Shown here: one piece after another, positions 1 through 9,438 of the stretch
Numbering within the stretch: the first letter of the stretch is position 1
How the letters are laid out: every line of letters starts with the position of its first letter
IMG/VR virus record: IMGVR_UViG_3300028607_000290
Span: 1 to 29,642 of that record
Strand: one strand, 5' to 3'
Length of the DNA: 29,642 nt
Source: a virus
Notes under the pieces: generated by a model
What the model saw: only the letters and a program-made list of their open reading frames with translations
Told to the model about the DNA's origin: nothing
Database searches by the model: none
Made by a program: the position numbers and the translations under genes

Positions 1-70
1 CAGGTACTGTAACTTGCGCATATACTATTAAACTTAGAAGTGATATTAAAATAAATAATATTGTTTTCAT
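1..70 (-). CDS. Secreted protein, N-terminal fragment with signal peptide (runs off the window)
   Basis: The minus strand from an ATG at 70 encodes 23 residues before the window ends: MKTILFILISLLSLIVYAQ, then VTVP. It has one basic residue, a run of Leu/Ile, and a small-residue cleavage site (V-Y-A before Q). Signal peptidase I cleavage just before Gln is common in Bacteroidota. The protein should therefore be exported to the periplasm or surface. The start is 6 bases past the stop of the upstream membrane-protein gene, so the two are probably one transcript. Function cannot be judged from this fragment; an envelope-acting lysis protein or a secreted host-modifying protein are both possible. 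Confidence 0.6.
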   Translation of the reverse strand, partial: MKTILFILISLLSLIVYAQVTVP

Positions 71-76
71 TTGATT

Positions 77-376
77 TTATATTTGTTTTAGTGATATTTC
101 ATATAGTCTTTCGTCTAGTTTCTCTAACTTCTCTAAGATACTTTCTATATCTTTTTGAGTTTCTATTATTGCTTGCCGTATTAATTCATCTTTTAAATCA
201 TATTCAATTCTTTCTATAGAAGGTTTAGGTAATTCTTTTGCTTCTTGTATGTCAGCTTGTAAAGTAAACCACACACCAGCAAGTGATATAATACCAAAAA
301 CAGCAGCAACTATTGTCTTTATTGAAATATTAAAATCTGATTTTATATCAAAATTTTTATTTAATTTATTTGCCAT
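77..376 (-). CDS. Small membrane protein with one TM helix and a C-terminal coiled coil; possible holin or spanin-like protein
   Basis: The 99-aa protein has a polar N-terminus (1-18), one hydrophobic helix (about 19-38, containing TIVAAVFGIISLAGVWF), and then a charged, heptad-like region rich in Glu, Leu and Lys (about 55-99) that should form a coiled coil. It follows the giant cargo gene and precedes a signal-peptide protein, a common position for a lysis cassette. A single-helix holin or an inner-membrane spanin would fit; so would a virion-associated membrane anchor. I recall similar small proteins with a WFTLQAD segment in uncultured marine phages, without an assigned role. The leader is A-rich with no Shine-Dalgarno site. 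Confidence 0.65.
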   Translation of the reverse strand: MANKLNKNFDIKSDFNISIKTIVAAVFGIISLAGVWFTLQADIQEAKELPKPSIERIEYDLKDELIRQAIIETQKDIESILEKLEKLDERLYEISLKQI

Positions 377-401
377 ATTTTTTTTATTTAAATTTTAAAT
401 T

Positions 402-420
402 AACACCAAAGGTTGGTATT
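402..420 (-). other. Short hairpin in the 89-base gap after the giant gene
   Basis: On the minus strand an 8-bp stem (one G-T pair) encloses a 3-base loop: AATACCAA, CCT, TTGGTGTT. An AT-rich run follows, but without a clean T tract, so it may be a weak terminator or a processing site between the giant gene and the 99-aa gene. The rest of the gap (377-465) is plain AT-rich sequence. Confidence 0.35.
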
Positions 421-465
421 GCATATAAGTTATTTGTATTTCAAATATATAGTTTAAGTCTTTTA

Positions 466-534
466 TTATTCATATTCAATATTTTCATATATAATTTCTT
501 CATATTTAATGTTTTCATATTTAATGTTTTCATA
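466..534 (-). repeat. 15-base in-frame tandem repeat at the 3' end of the giant gene
   Basis: Reading the minus strand from 534, four full 15-base units (534-520, 519-505, 504-490, 489-475) are followed by a partial unit and the stop. The first two units are identical; the third and fourth have a few changes. They encode YENIK, YENIK, YEEII, YENIE and a final YE. The unit is a multiple of three, so copy-number change would keep the frame. Confidence 0.85.
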
Positions 535-3500
535 TTGAATGGGTTTATCTTTATTTAAATGCTTATATAAATCTTTTAATTGTTTTTCACTTAAACCTAA
601 TTCCCATTCTTTCCACCCAGCTAGCAAAGCTACTTTTGCCCACATCTCATTATCTTCGTCCATAGCATCTTGTATATTTGTCATTTTCTTTAAAACTCTA
701 TCGATGGGTAAGTTAAAAGTAGCAGATATTACATTACCACCAGCTAACCACGCTGGATTATCTATACTAAATCCCATAGTTTTCATCTCATCTAAATCAT
801 AATCAAGAGATCTAAGAGCTGATCTTACTTTTGTAACTTTAGAAGATATTGGTGGCGAAAAGTCTAAAAATTCCCAAGCGGCATTTTCGTATTTAGGTTT
901 ACCCTTAGCATGTTCCTCCGATATTTTATGTAGTACATTTTTAACAGTGGCAACCGCGGCACCACCATAACCAAGACCTCTTAATGTAGAATCAAGCATT
1001 CCATTTATAAGTCTACCCGATTTATTCATTATTTGTTGTTGATCATCTGGATCTTCGTCAAATCCTATAGCCAAGAAAGCTTGTTGTAATGCATTAAATA
1101 TTAAGTTTTGTATAAAACCATAATATAGTATTTTTGATAAATTAGTTTTAGCATCACCTCTACCATTATATAAATCTTGTATAGCTCTTTTTTGTAATCT
1201 AGCATACTGCATAGGGGCGTTAGCAAAAGCTAAAACAACTCTACCTAAACCAGATGCTTGTTGAGCACTAATTTTATCAGTTCTACTTGATTGTTGCGAT
1301 TCTTCAGTTAATTCTCTCCAATCTATAAACGCTTTTTCTTTAGCTTGTTTTTCAGATAACCCTTGTTTTTTATAAGCATTAATTCTATTTCGGTAAAAAC
1401 TTGCTCCACCAGAAGCAATTGCAAAACTATCAGCATGCCGTGTCATAATAAATCCTTTCTTTAATAAATACGCTAATGCCGCCTTAGATTTGTTTGTAGA
1501 TGTTGCTGCCATTTCAGCAATCTCAGCCTCATTTATATTAATTTTTAATCCATCACGTCTTTGTACTAAATATTCGGAATTAAATAAATAGTTAAAATCT
1601 TTCCAATATTGTGGTTGATTAGCAAATGCTTTTGCTGCAGCTAGGGGGTTATTGTCTCTAAGGTTAATATAATTCATAGCTGATATTGTTTGTAGCACAG
1701 CTGATCTAGAGTTTAAAAACATTATAGCACCAACAGAATTGTTTGTCCAATCTAAAACCTCATTTTCTAATTTTTGGAAAACACCACCTAATTTTTTTCT
1801 ATTTTTACCACTCTCCATTCTCTCTAATGCGCTCTCTAAACCTGCTCTATTGTTTTTACCAAAAGCAGCTTCATATTTATTTAAATTTTCTTTAGAAAAT
1901 ATAATATTTTTATTTGTTACCCACTCTTTTAAATGTCTTTGTCTTTTAGTAGTATTTAATCCATCAATTAAATCTGTAGTAATTGTTCCTGCTAGCCAAC
2001 TACTTCCAGGTTTAGCATAACCATCACCTTTATTTATTAATATTAATTTATCAGCAAATTCTTGTAAAGATTTGTTAGTATTAACATGATCAAGTAATTT
2101 TTTTAAATCTGTTTTAGATAATTCAGGAACTTTCATACCTTGTTTATTCCACATATAAACCCTCATTGCCTGCTCATTGGTATATCCTTTAGCTGGTCCT
2201 TTTTTTATCAAATCTCTAAGACTTTTAGGTACATCTGCAATTTCCTGTTTAAGCGCATGAAAATCCCTCATTAATTGACCTCTTTCTTTTGTAACACCAT
2301 TTTCCCCTCTAGCAAAAGGATCTAATAAATTCTTTTTATACCAAGCCATTTGAGCATCACCTTCTTTACCTTTGGCAAGTGTAGGGTATATTAATCCTAG
2401 AAAATCTTCCGCCGATGGTGGAATCCAAAATTGAAATTTACCTTTATTAGCACCTTGTACTTGCCCTTTTGATCTTGAATAAGTTTTATGAGAAGCAATA
2501 CCCGTTCTCTTTTCTAATATATCATTAAAATCTTTATTTAAATCTCTACTTGCTAAAGCTTGTTGAACATCTGACTTAACATCTATTTGATTTAAAACCC
2601 TACTAACAGCTTTTATATTTTTTATAGCATCATCAGCAAAATAAAAATCATTATATCCTTCACTTGCTTTTTCTAAAATCCAATCAGCTTTAGCTTTAGG
2701 AGTACTATTTTCTAAACCGGTTATATTTTCAATAGGTATTTCCAAACCAATACCTTTCAAAAACTTGTGTATAGCAACTGCAGATGCTTGTGGTCTAGCG
2801 GTTAATACAAATATATCACCACTACCAAATTTACCTTGTCTTTTTAATGCAAGATCGGCTAATGGTCCTTTTTTAGCCCCTATAACATTATTAAAATCAC
2901 TAAAGTCAGCAGTAGCGCCGGCTTTTTCTAATTCTCCATATTTTTCTGCAAATTGTGAAGGGGTTAATTTCATTGTTGCTGAGGTTGGACTTCCTGGAGC
3001 AAAATAAGGTAAATGGATTATAATTTTTTCTTTTGTTTTAGCTAGTGTATCATCAAAATCAAATACACTTAATCCTTTTAAATCTTTAGACTGTTTAGTT
3101 TCTCTACCTTTTATAATAGCTTGATCTATAATATTATTTTTAATTATATTTTCAATATTTTTTACTTGGTGTTTATATTCTCCATTAATCATTTCTTGAT
3201 AAAGCGTTTCCCTAAAACCACTTTTAAAACTATATATATGTTTAGCTAATTCTAAATTTTTACCAAATCTATATATATCAGCTATACTTGTTGCGGCAGA
3301 AACTATTTTACCATCGATTTTTATATAATCAATTATATTAAATTCAGATAACAGACCATATATTCCTCTATAGGTTTTTAATGCTCTTTTACCTTTCGTG
3401 CTCCATTTACCTTCAGCAATTAATAAAAATGATTCTAAACTCATTTCATTACTAGATTTTAAATGCTCATATTTTCTAACTTCCTTAAATACTCTTGTCT

Positions 3501-6500
3501 CAGCTGCAGATCTACTTTTTATTTTAACAAAAGTACTTTTTTGCATCTCACCATCTATTTTTTTATATGTCCAATATCCACCATCCTTCATTATTTCATC
3601 TACTTTAGATTTAAAATCTTGAGTATTAAAATAATTTTTAGGTGGTATAAACATATAACCAAATCCAGACCAAACTCGTTCACCCACTGACCCAAGTTCA
3701 GCATTATTTTTCTTTAATTTAGCTACATGCCCTAATCTCTCATTGAACATAATGTTCCCTTCACTGCTATGAACCCAGTGTTCTAATATTGAATTCCATA
3801 TATCATATAATTCTCTTTGAGCGTTAACTCCTTTATTACTAAAAAGTTTTCTAGCCATTTTTTGTCCACCACCATTTATACCTGCCCTCCAAATGGCTTG
3901 TATATTTTTCCATGTTCCGGCATCATATGCACCTCTTAATGCTTCCCATAAATCTACATTTTTTAAACGATCATGTAGTTCTTGTGGTAAATCTTTTAGA
4001 CTAACTTTTAATCCAGCTTCTATTTCCTTTTCCGTTAGTTTATGTTTTTTAGCTTTTGTGCTTATAGCAGCAAATATTCTATTTTTTGTTAGTGTGTTTT
4101 TTGTAGAATGCGGACTACCAACAATTGAATGGTGAATACCTACTAAATCCCCAAAAATACCTTTGTTACCTTCTAAATGTTCCTTGGGTATTTCGAATAG
4201 TTCTAGTATTGAGATATTTTGCCGAATATATTTCTTTATTGCTACTGGATCTTTTCTAAACTCCGCACTAGACATATTAGCATAACTATTCATATACATT
4301 TCACTGTACTTAGGATGATTTTTTAATACTTTTGTTAACTTAGTTGGTCCACTAATACCATCTTCAGCTCTTTGTGGTAACAATACAAAGTTAAAAAAGT
4401 CATCTATTTTATTCCATTTTGTATCATCATATTGTTTTATAAATTCTTTTCTACTAAAAAAGTTCCAAGTACCAAGAATTTTAATATAACTTCTGTAATT
4501 AGATATTCCTAACTCTTTTTGTAAATCTTTAGATGCTAATGATTCTGATTTACCACCCATGATTTGATTAAATAGAGCATCTTTTGATAGTTTATCGGCT
4601 AACGCGGGGTTAACATCATATTCTTTTTCCAAATATTCTCTAACAACTTGATTCCTTATAGCTTTATCTATTTCAATAAAGAATCCATCTATTTGCCTTA
4701 TTTGTTTACTTTGAGCTTTAATCTTTGTTTTCTTAAAATCAATATTACCATCTTTATCAAGTACTACATTAAACTTTTTAGCAAGTTCTTCTTTTGTTGT
4801 TATAGGTATTTTATCTTGTACTTTTAATCCAGATTTTTTACCTGTTTTAGCAGCTGACGCTTGCGCTTGCTCTCCAGTTCTAGGAGTTGTTTTATATAAA
4901 AAACCATTTAATAAAACATCTTGTATATTTGTAGATAATCCTTCTATTTCAGCTTTACCTGTTTTGAGCATAGCTCCATGAGGTAATATTTTCCACCCCG
5001 TTTTCCAGTTGTCATAGCCATTAGTAGTACCTTCAAATAACCATTTTAGTTTATTTTTAATGTATTTAGTAGATTCACCTAAATATTTTTTATTTATTCT
5101 TACTTCTGCTTCTTTTAATGTATATTTAGATCCGTCTTTTTTTCTACCTTCTTGAAATAGCTTTTGTATTTCAGTCTGTCTTTTAGCTCTAGGTATACCA
5201 CCGACCATCTCCATAGTATAATCTATAGTTATACTTTCTAAATCCCTATAATTGTATTCATGTAATTTATCAAAATTTATTTTGTTTTCTATTGCTGTTA
5301 ATTGGGCATTACTAATATTAAATCTTTTTCTAATGTGTATTAATCCTGCTTCTGCTTGTCTATGTCCAATACTACCACCAGCTGATATACCACCCTCTAA
5401 TTGTAAGAAAGTTCCGTCGGCATCTATACTTACAAATTCCATAGGTCTTTTTGTTTTTTCAAATCTTTCAAGTATATTACCTTGTCTACCGATTGGTCCC
5501 ATCATGCCACCTCCTGTACCTCTTGTAGTACCATAAAGTGCAGAATTTAAATAAGCACCAAATTCTGCTTGACCTTTTGTACTCTTAGTATTTTTTAAAT
5601 AGCTTTTAGTTAATTTAACAACTTCAAACATTGTTTCAGCTTCAAACTCTGCTCTTTCACCACCCTTTTCAGGTTGAAAAAAGTCATTTACAAACCCTTT
5701 TATCATAGGCATATTATTTTGTAACAACTTACCCTCAACGTTTCTAATTAATTCTTCTCTACCTTCTTCTCTAAATTTAATTAATTCTTCTGACAATCTT
5801 TTATTTTCTTGAACTAAATCTTTAGAGAAACGTGATTTATTTTTTAAATTACTTTTACCTTTTGCTTGAGCGAAATCTATTTCAAGTAAATCTATTTCTC
5901 GTAATTCTCGTAATTTTTTCCCATCAATTTCAAAATCAAACTCTACATAACGTTTTAATTTTTGTTTATACCGTGCTCCCGTAGTTATATCTCGTTGTAA
6001 CCTACCTATATAACCAATAAAATCTTCAGCTGTCCTTATTTTAGGAACATAACCTGGTATCCATTCTTCAAAGAAACTAGTAAATTCTTGTTTTATTTCT
6101 TTAACTACAGTATTAGCTGTTAAATCATAATATAATTCTGGTGTAGCAAATGCTTCTAACATATACGCTAAATATTCTTCTGATTTTATCTCATTAGATT
6201 TATCACCTTCTATTTTCTCTATCATGTCTTTCAATCCAATAGGAACACCACCTTCTAATCCAAGTAAAGATGCCATGATTTTTTTGTCATACTTTTTAAA
6301 TATAGTTGACATTTTTTTATTAAATCGTATGGCCATATTTTTATTTTGAGGTCTACTCATTATAGCATTAAAAGCAGCATGACCAACCATTTCATGTATT
6401 TCTTTACCTTTATAACCTCTTTCATATACTTCTCGTGAAATAACAACTTTATCCTTCACACCAGTACTTATTCCCTCAACATATTCTGCAAGAGCACCAT

Positions 6501-9408
6501 TAGCTGGTGCTTCAAGAGAGTTTTTATCAACAAACTTTACATAATAACCTTTATAATAATATTTACCACTTTCCGGATCTTTACCTACGGCTTCTTTTAT
6601 TACATGGTTTAAAACATCAGTTCTTCTTTTCTGGAAATTTTCTTCAAATTTTGGATTGTCAGGATTAAGGTCTTTAGCCATAGTTTCAACTTTAAACATG
6701 TAATCTAATGTTTCAATAGTTTTTTGATAACCATCATATTTAGCTTTATCTTTACTATTTAAGTTTTCAGGTAATATATTTCTACCACCTTTGCCTAGTA
6801 ACTCCTCCTGTTTTTGTTTTAATTTTACGATAGTACGTCTTTTCATATTAGTAGTCATAAAATCAGTTTTCTTAAAATGATGCGCACCAACAATTGCAAA
6901 TACAAAAGAATTAATTATTAATCTTTGTACTACCTCATCAAAATCACCGTACATGTCATTGAATTCAGCTCTAAAATCTTTTATATCCATAAAGTCATCC
7001 CATGCTAATTCTGTTATACTAGCTAATTCCATAGATGCTGCTCCTACAGGTCCAGCTTTTACTGTTTTCTGAAATAAACTATTTAACCAGGGCAATCGTG
7101 TAAGCCGTATACCAGATGTAAGAACACCACCAGTATAAAATGCAGCACCAGCAGTTGGTTTAAATCCAGCCACTTGCATCTTTGCTTCCTCAAGACCGGC
7201 TAATAAAATATGATACTTCATTTTATCATAAATATTTTTAGCTCTTCTTAAATTAAGCATTAATTTAGCTGGAACACCTGTTGCGCCAGTTGCGGCCGTG
7301 ATTAAAGCTAACTCAACTAACATAGGTGTAAAATGACCAATACCTTCAGATATATTCTCCCAAAAACCCCTTTCAAGGTTTTCAGCTTGTTCTTCTGTAA
7401 AGGTAAGAGCTCTTATATTACCCTTTTCAATTTCTTTTTTATTTTGATTATTAAAATCACTAACTAATTCGCTAACTTGATCTAACATATATCTTTTAGT
7501 GTTTATTTTACCACCTAATTTAGCTAATTTTTTATCCGCTTCGTGTTCTGATAAACCAAACCAACTAGTCATCATAGCTTTAACACCAGTATTAACAATA
7601 CTTCCTCCAAATCCGACTTTCTTAATTTTTTCTGGATCTGTGTCTAATTCATATATTTCAAACATTGCTCTTCTAGCACCTTCATTATCATCTAATGCGT
7701 TGTCATGCATCTCTATCCAGTCTAAATCTTTTTCTGAAATACTACCTCGTAGCATATCAAATACCCCATCAAATTTTCTACTACTAATCCCCAATTTATG
7801 CAACTCAGCATATGTTGCTTCACCTTTAAAAGTTTTAGGATCAATTATCCCTTTAGTAATTAATGAGATTATGTGTTTTTTATTTCCGACTCTTGTACCT
7901 CTTGTTGGTACAATTCCACCTGCCCAAGCATCACGATAATAACTTAGATCAATTTTAATTTTTTTATCTGCAGCTTCTTTTTGTAAACTATAATATCTAT
8001 TAAATAATTTACTATAATATTCACCCATAGCATCATAATCACTTAATGATTGGTCAGATGCTTTAATCATAGCAAGTTCATTATCAATAGTTGCTTTTGT
8101 ACCGTTATAAGCATCAGCTATATTTTCAGCTGATTTTTTACTATATTCACCTTCAAAGAAACTACTAGTTATATATTCATCTTCAGGGGTGAATTTTATC
8201 GCGCCCCATTTGGAAGCTGTGGATTTTTTAGGTTTACCAAGATCTTTAATATTTTTTTCCCAACTAATTATTTCTGCTCTAAACTCTATTATTTGCTTTT
8301 GAATACTTTCTTTGTTAGCCCCGTCTTTTGTTAAATTGTCTTTTAGATTATTTATTTTATCATAGTTACCCACCATTTTTCTACGAATCTCTCGTTTTGC
8401 GGCTCTATCTTTATCAATATAGTTTCCGTTCTCATCCGTACCACCAAGCATTGTAGCAACAAAAATTTCATACCTAGGATCTGATGTATATGGAAAATCC
8501 CCAAATTCTTTTTGAGCCTCGTTCATATTCTTTGATTTCTCACTATATGCCACATCATTTTTTGTGATATTAAATAAACCTTTACTCTTTTTTAAACCAG
8601 ATATTAAACTAAGGAATTGATCTTTAGACATATCAATACCTGTATCTTTTTTTACTTTTTCGTATGTTAGTTGTTGAATTTTCCCATCTTGTTCATCATC
8701 GAATGTTTGGGAATCTGCGCTGTGAGCTTCTGATATTATACCAAATTGCGCGGGATTATGTAGTATTTCTCTAAGATTTCTCTCAGCACTAATAAGAAGA
8801 GCTTCTACTTGGTCAGCACTAGCTTGTTTTTGCATAGGTTCAGCGTGATATCGTCTAGAAAGTGATAACAAATCTGAAAAAGAGCCTACGGCGGGTTTCG
8901 CGGTACCAGTGCTAGTTTCACCGGTATAAACATCTGGATATACTGATGGTTTTAAATTTGAAACCTCAAAGATTTGCGCTTCTTGATCAGTAGCATCGTC
9001 AGAGTCTAAAAAACTAATAAAATCATCATATTGACTTCTTAGTTTTTCTATATGTACACCCCAAGCGCGTGCATTCCACTTTGATTTTAAATTAAAAACA
9101 GTCCAATCAACATCATTAGTTCGTTTTACTCTAATAGCATCTGTACCCATTCTAGCTTCATCAAATTCCAAATTAGTATTAGCATATTGTCTAATTAACT
9201 TTTTAACAAGAGTTCCTTCAACTTTTTTACCTGCACTAAAATCAAATTCTTCTCTAGATATGTGGTCACTTTTAGGTACTCCCTGTTTTTCTTTGTAGGT
9301 TAATTTTAATCCGCGTGATTTAATATACTCTTCTAAACTTAATTGGTTCTTATCAGCTGCAGCTTGAACCTCTTCAAGAGAAAATATATAACCGTCTTTT
9401 TCGTACAT
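466..9408 (-). CDS. Giant polyvalent virion/cargo protein (2980 aa) with zincin-like and HAD-like domains
   Basis: This gene takes 30% of the window. The N-terminus (MYEKDGYIFSLEEVQAAADK) resembles short leaders on other giant phage cargo proteins. Hydrophobic segments lie near 690-715 and 820-838. A zincin-like site follows: HEMVGH at 1005-1010 (HExxxH spacing, as in the dipeptidyl peptidase III type) and EEYLA at 1077-1081 as a possible third-ligand motif. A HAD-superfamily domain spans about 2113-2268: DFDDT at 2117-2121 (motif I), LTARP with T2203 (motif II), K2238/K2240 (motif III), and FADD with D2259/D2260 (motif IV). Residues about 2570-2960 match a C-terminal block I recall from giant proteins of uncultured marine phages (for example SRSAVLQTISAMNYIN and LAFANAPMQYARLQK). 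It is probably packaged and injected. Substrates are unknown, and I see no convincing RNA polymerase site. The tail is a YENIK repeat. Confidence 0.8.
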   Translation of the reverse strand: MYEKDGYIFSLEEVQAAADKNQLSLEEYIKSRGLKLTYKEKQGVPKSDHISREEFDFSAGKKVEGTLVKKLIRQYANTNLEFDEARMGTDAIRVKRTNDVDWTVFNLKSKWNARAWGVHIEKLRSQYDDFISFLDSDDATDQEAQIFEVSNLKPSVYPDVYTGETSTGTAKPAVGSFSDLLSLSRRYHAEPMQKQASADQVEALLISAERNLREILHNPAQFGIISEAHSADSQTFDDEQDGKIQQLTYEKVKKDTGIDMSKDQFLSLISGLKKSKGLFNITKNDVAYSEKSKNMNEAQKEFGDFPYTSDPRYEIFVATMLGGTDENGNYIDKDRAAKREIRRKMVGNYDKINNLKDNLTKDGANKESIQKQIIEFRAEIISWEKNIKDLGKPKKSTASKWGAIKFTPEDEYITSSFFEGEYSKKSAENIADAYNGTKATIDNELAMIKASDQSLSDYDAMGEYYSKLFNRYYSLQKEAADKKIKIDLSYYRDAWAGGIVPTRGTRVGNKKHIISLITKGIIDPKTFKGEATYAELHKLGISSRKFDGVFDMLRGSISEKDLDWIEMHDNALDDNEGARRAMFEIYELDTDPEKIKKVGFGGSIVNTGVKAMMTSWFGLSEHEADKKLAKLGGKINTKRYMLDQVSELVSDFNNQNKKEIEKGNIRALTFTEEQAENLERGFWENISEGIGHFTPMLVELALITAATGATGVPAKLMLNLRRAKNIYDKMKYHILLAGLEEAKMQVAGFKPTAGAAFYTGGVLTSGIRLTRLPWLNSLFQKTVKAGPVGAASMELASITELAWDDFMDIKDFRAEFNDMYGDFDEVVQRLIINSFVFAIVGAHHFKKTDFMTTNMKRRTIVKLKQKQEELLGKGGRNILPENLNSKDKAKYDGYQKTIETLDYMFKVETMAKDLNPDNPKFEENFQKRRTDVLNHVIKEAVGKDPESGKYYYKGYYVKFVDKNSLEAPANGALAEYVEGISTGVKDKVVISREVYERGYKGKEIHEMVGHAAFNAIMSRPQNKNMAIRFNKKMSTIFKKYDKKIMASLLGLEGGVPIGLKDMIEKIEGDKSNEIKSEEYLAYMLEAFATPELYYDLTANTVVKEIKQEFTSFFEEWIPGYVPKIRTAEDFIGYIGRLQRDITTGARYKQKLKRYVEFDFEIDGKKLRELREIDLLEIDFAQAKGKSNLKNKSRFSKDLVQENKRLSEELIKFREEGREELIRNVEGKLLQNNMPMIKGFVNDFFQPEKGGERAEFEAETMFEVVKLTKSYLKNTKSTKGQAEFGAYLNSALYGTTRGTGGGMMGPIGRQGNILERFEKTKRPMEFVSIDADGTFLQLEGGISAGGSIGHRQAEAGLIHIRKRFNISNAQLTAIENKINFDKLHEYNYRDLESITIDYTMEMVGGIPRAKRQTEIQKLFQEGRKKDGSKYTLKEAEVRINKKYLGESTKYIKNKLKWLFEGTTNGYDNWKTGWKILPHGAMLKTGKAEIEGLSTNIQDVLLNGFLYKTTPRTGEQAQASAAKTGKKSGLKVQDKIPITTKEELAKKFNVVLDKDGNIDFKKTKIKAQSKQIRQIDGFFIEIDKAIRNQVVREYLEKEYDVNPALADKLSKDALFNQIMGGKSESLASKDLQKELGISNYRSYIKILGTWNFFSRKEFIKQYDDTKWNKIDDFFNFVLLPQRAEDGISGPTKLTKVLKNHPKYSEMYMNSYANMSSAEFRKDPVAIKKYIRQNISILELFEIPKEHLEGNKGIFGDLVGIHHSIVGSPHSTKNTLTKNRIFAAISTKAKKHKLTEKEIEAGLKVSLKDLPQELHDRLKNVDLWEALRGAYDAGTWKNIQAIWRAGINGGGQKMARKLFSNKGVNAQRELYDIWNSILEHWVHSSEGNIMFNERLGHVAKLKKNNAELGSVGERVWSGFGYMFIPPKNYFNTQDFKSKVDEIMKDGGYWTYKKIDGEMQKSTFVKIKSRSAAETRVFKEVRKYEHLKSSNEMSLESFLLIAEGKWSTKGKRALKTYRGIYGLLSEFNIIDYIKIDGKIVSAATSIADIYRFGKNLELAKHIYSFKSGFRETLYQEMINGEYKHQVKNIENIIKNNIIDQAIIKGRETKQSKDLKGLSVFDFDDTLAKTKEKIIIHLPYFAPGSPTSATMKLTPSQFAEKYGELEKAGATADFSDFNNVIGAKKGPLADLALKRQGKFGSGDIFVLTARPQASAVAIHKFLKGIGLEIPIENITGLENSTPKAKADWILEKASEGYNDFYFADDAIKNIKAVSRVLNQIDVKSDVQQALASRDLNKDFNDILEKRTGIASHKTYSRSKGQVQGANKGKFQFWIPPSAEDFLGLIYPTLAKGKEGDAQMAWYKKNLLDPFARGENGVTKERGQLMRDFHALKQEIADVPKSLRDLIKKGPAKGYTNEQAMRVYMWNKQGMKVPELSKTDLKKLLDHVNTNKSLQEFADKLILINKGDGYAKPGSSWLAGTITTDLIDGLNTTKRQRHLKEWVTNKNIIFSKENLNKYEAAFGKNNRAGLESALERMESGKNRKKLGGVFQKLENEVLDWTNNSVGAIMFLNSRSAVLQTISAMNYINLRDNNPLAAAKAFANQPQYWKDFNYLFNSEYLVQRRDGLKININEAEIAEMAATSTNKSKAALAYLLKKGFIMTRHADSFAIASGGASFYRNRINAYKKQGLSEKQAKEKAFIDWRELTEESQQSSRTDKISAQQASGLGRVVLAFANAPMQYARLQKRAIQDLYNGRGDAKTNLSKILYYGFIQNLIFNALQQAFLAIGFDEDPDDQQQIMNKSGRLINGMLDSTLRGLGYGGAAVATVKNVLHKISEEHAKGKPKYENAAWEFLDFSPPISSKVTKVRSALRSLDYDLDEMKTMGFSIDNPAWLAGGNVISATFNLPIDRVLKKMTNIQDAMDEDNEMWAKVALLAGWKEWELGLSEKQLKDLYKHLNKDKPIQYENIKYENIKYEEIIYENIEYE

Positions 9409-9438
9409 GTACTTTATGTTTATATGTTAATCTATAAT

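Noticed and set aside
402-420. Strong terminator after the giant gene
   Set aside because: A stem is present, but the sequence after it on the minus strand has no continuous T tract, so it is listed only as a hairpin.
5920-5940. DFEID at residues 1158-1162 of the giant protein, similar to the DFDID catalytic motif of crAss-like virion RNA polymerase
   Set aside because: The middle position is Glu not Asp, the flanks (YVEF, GKKLRELRE) do not look like a polymerase barrel, and I found no second barrel motif.
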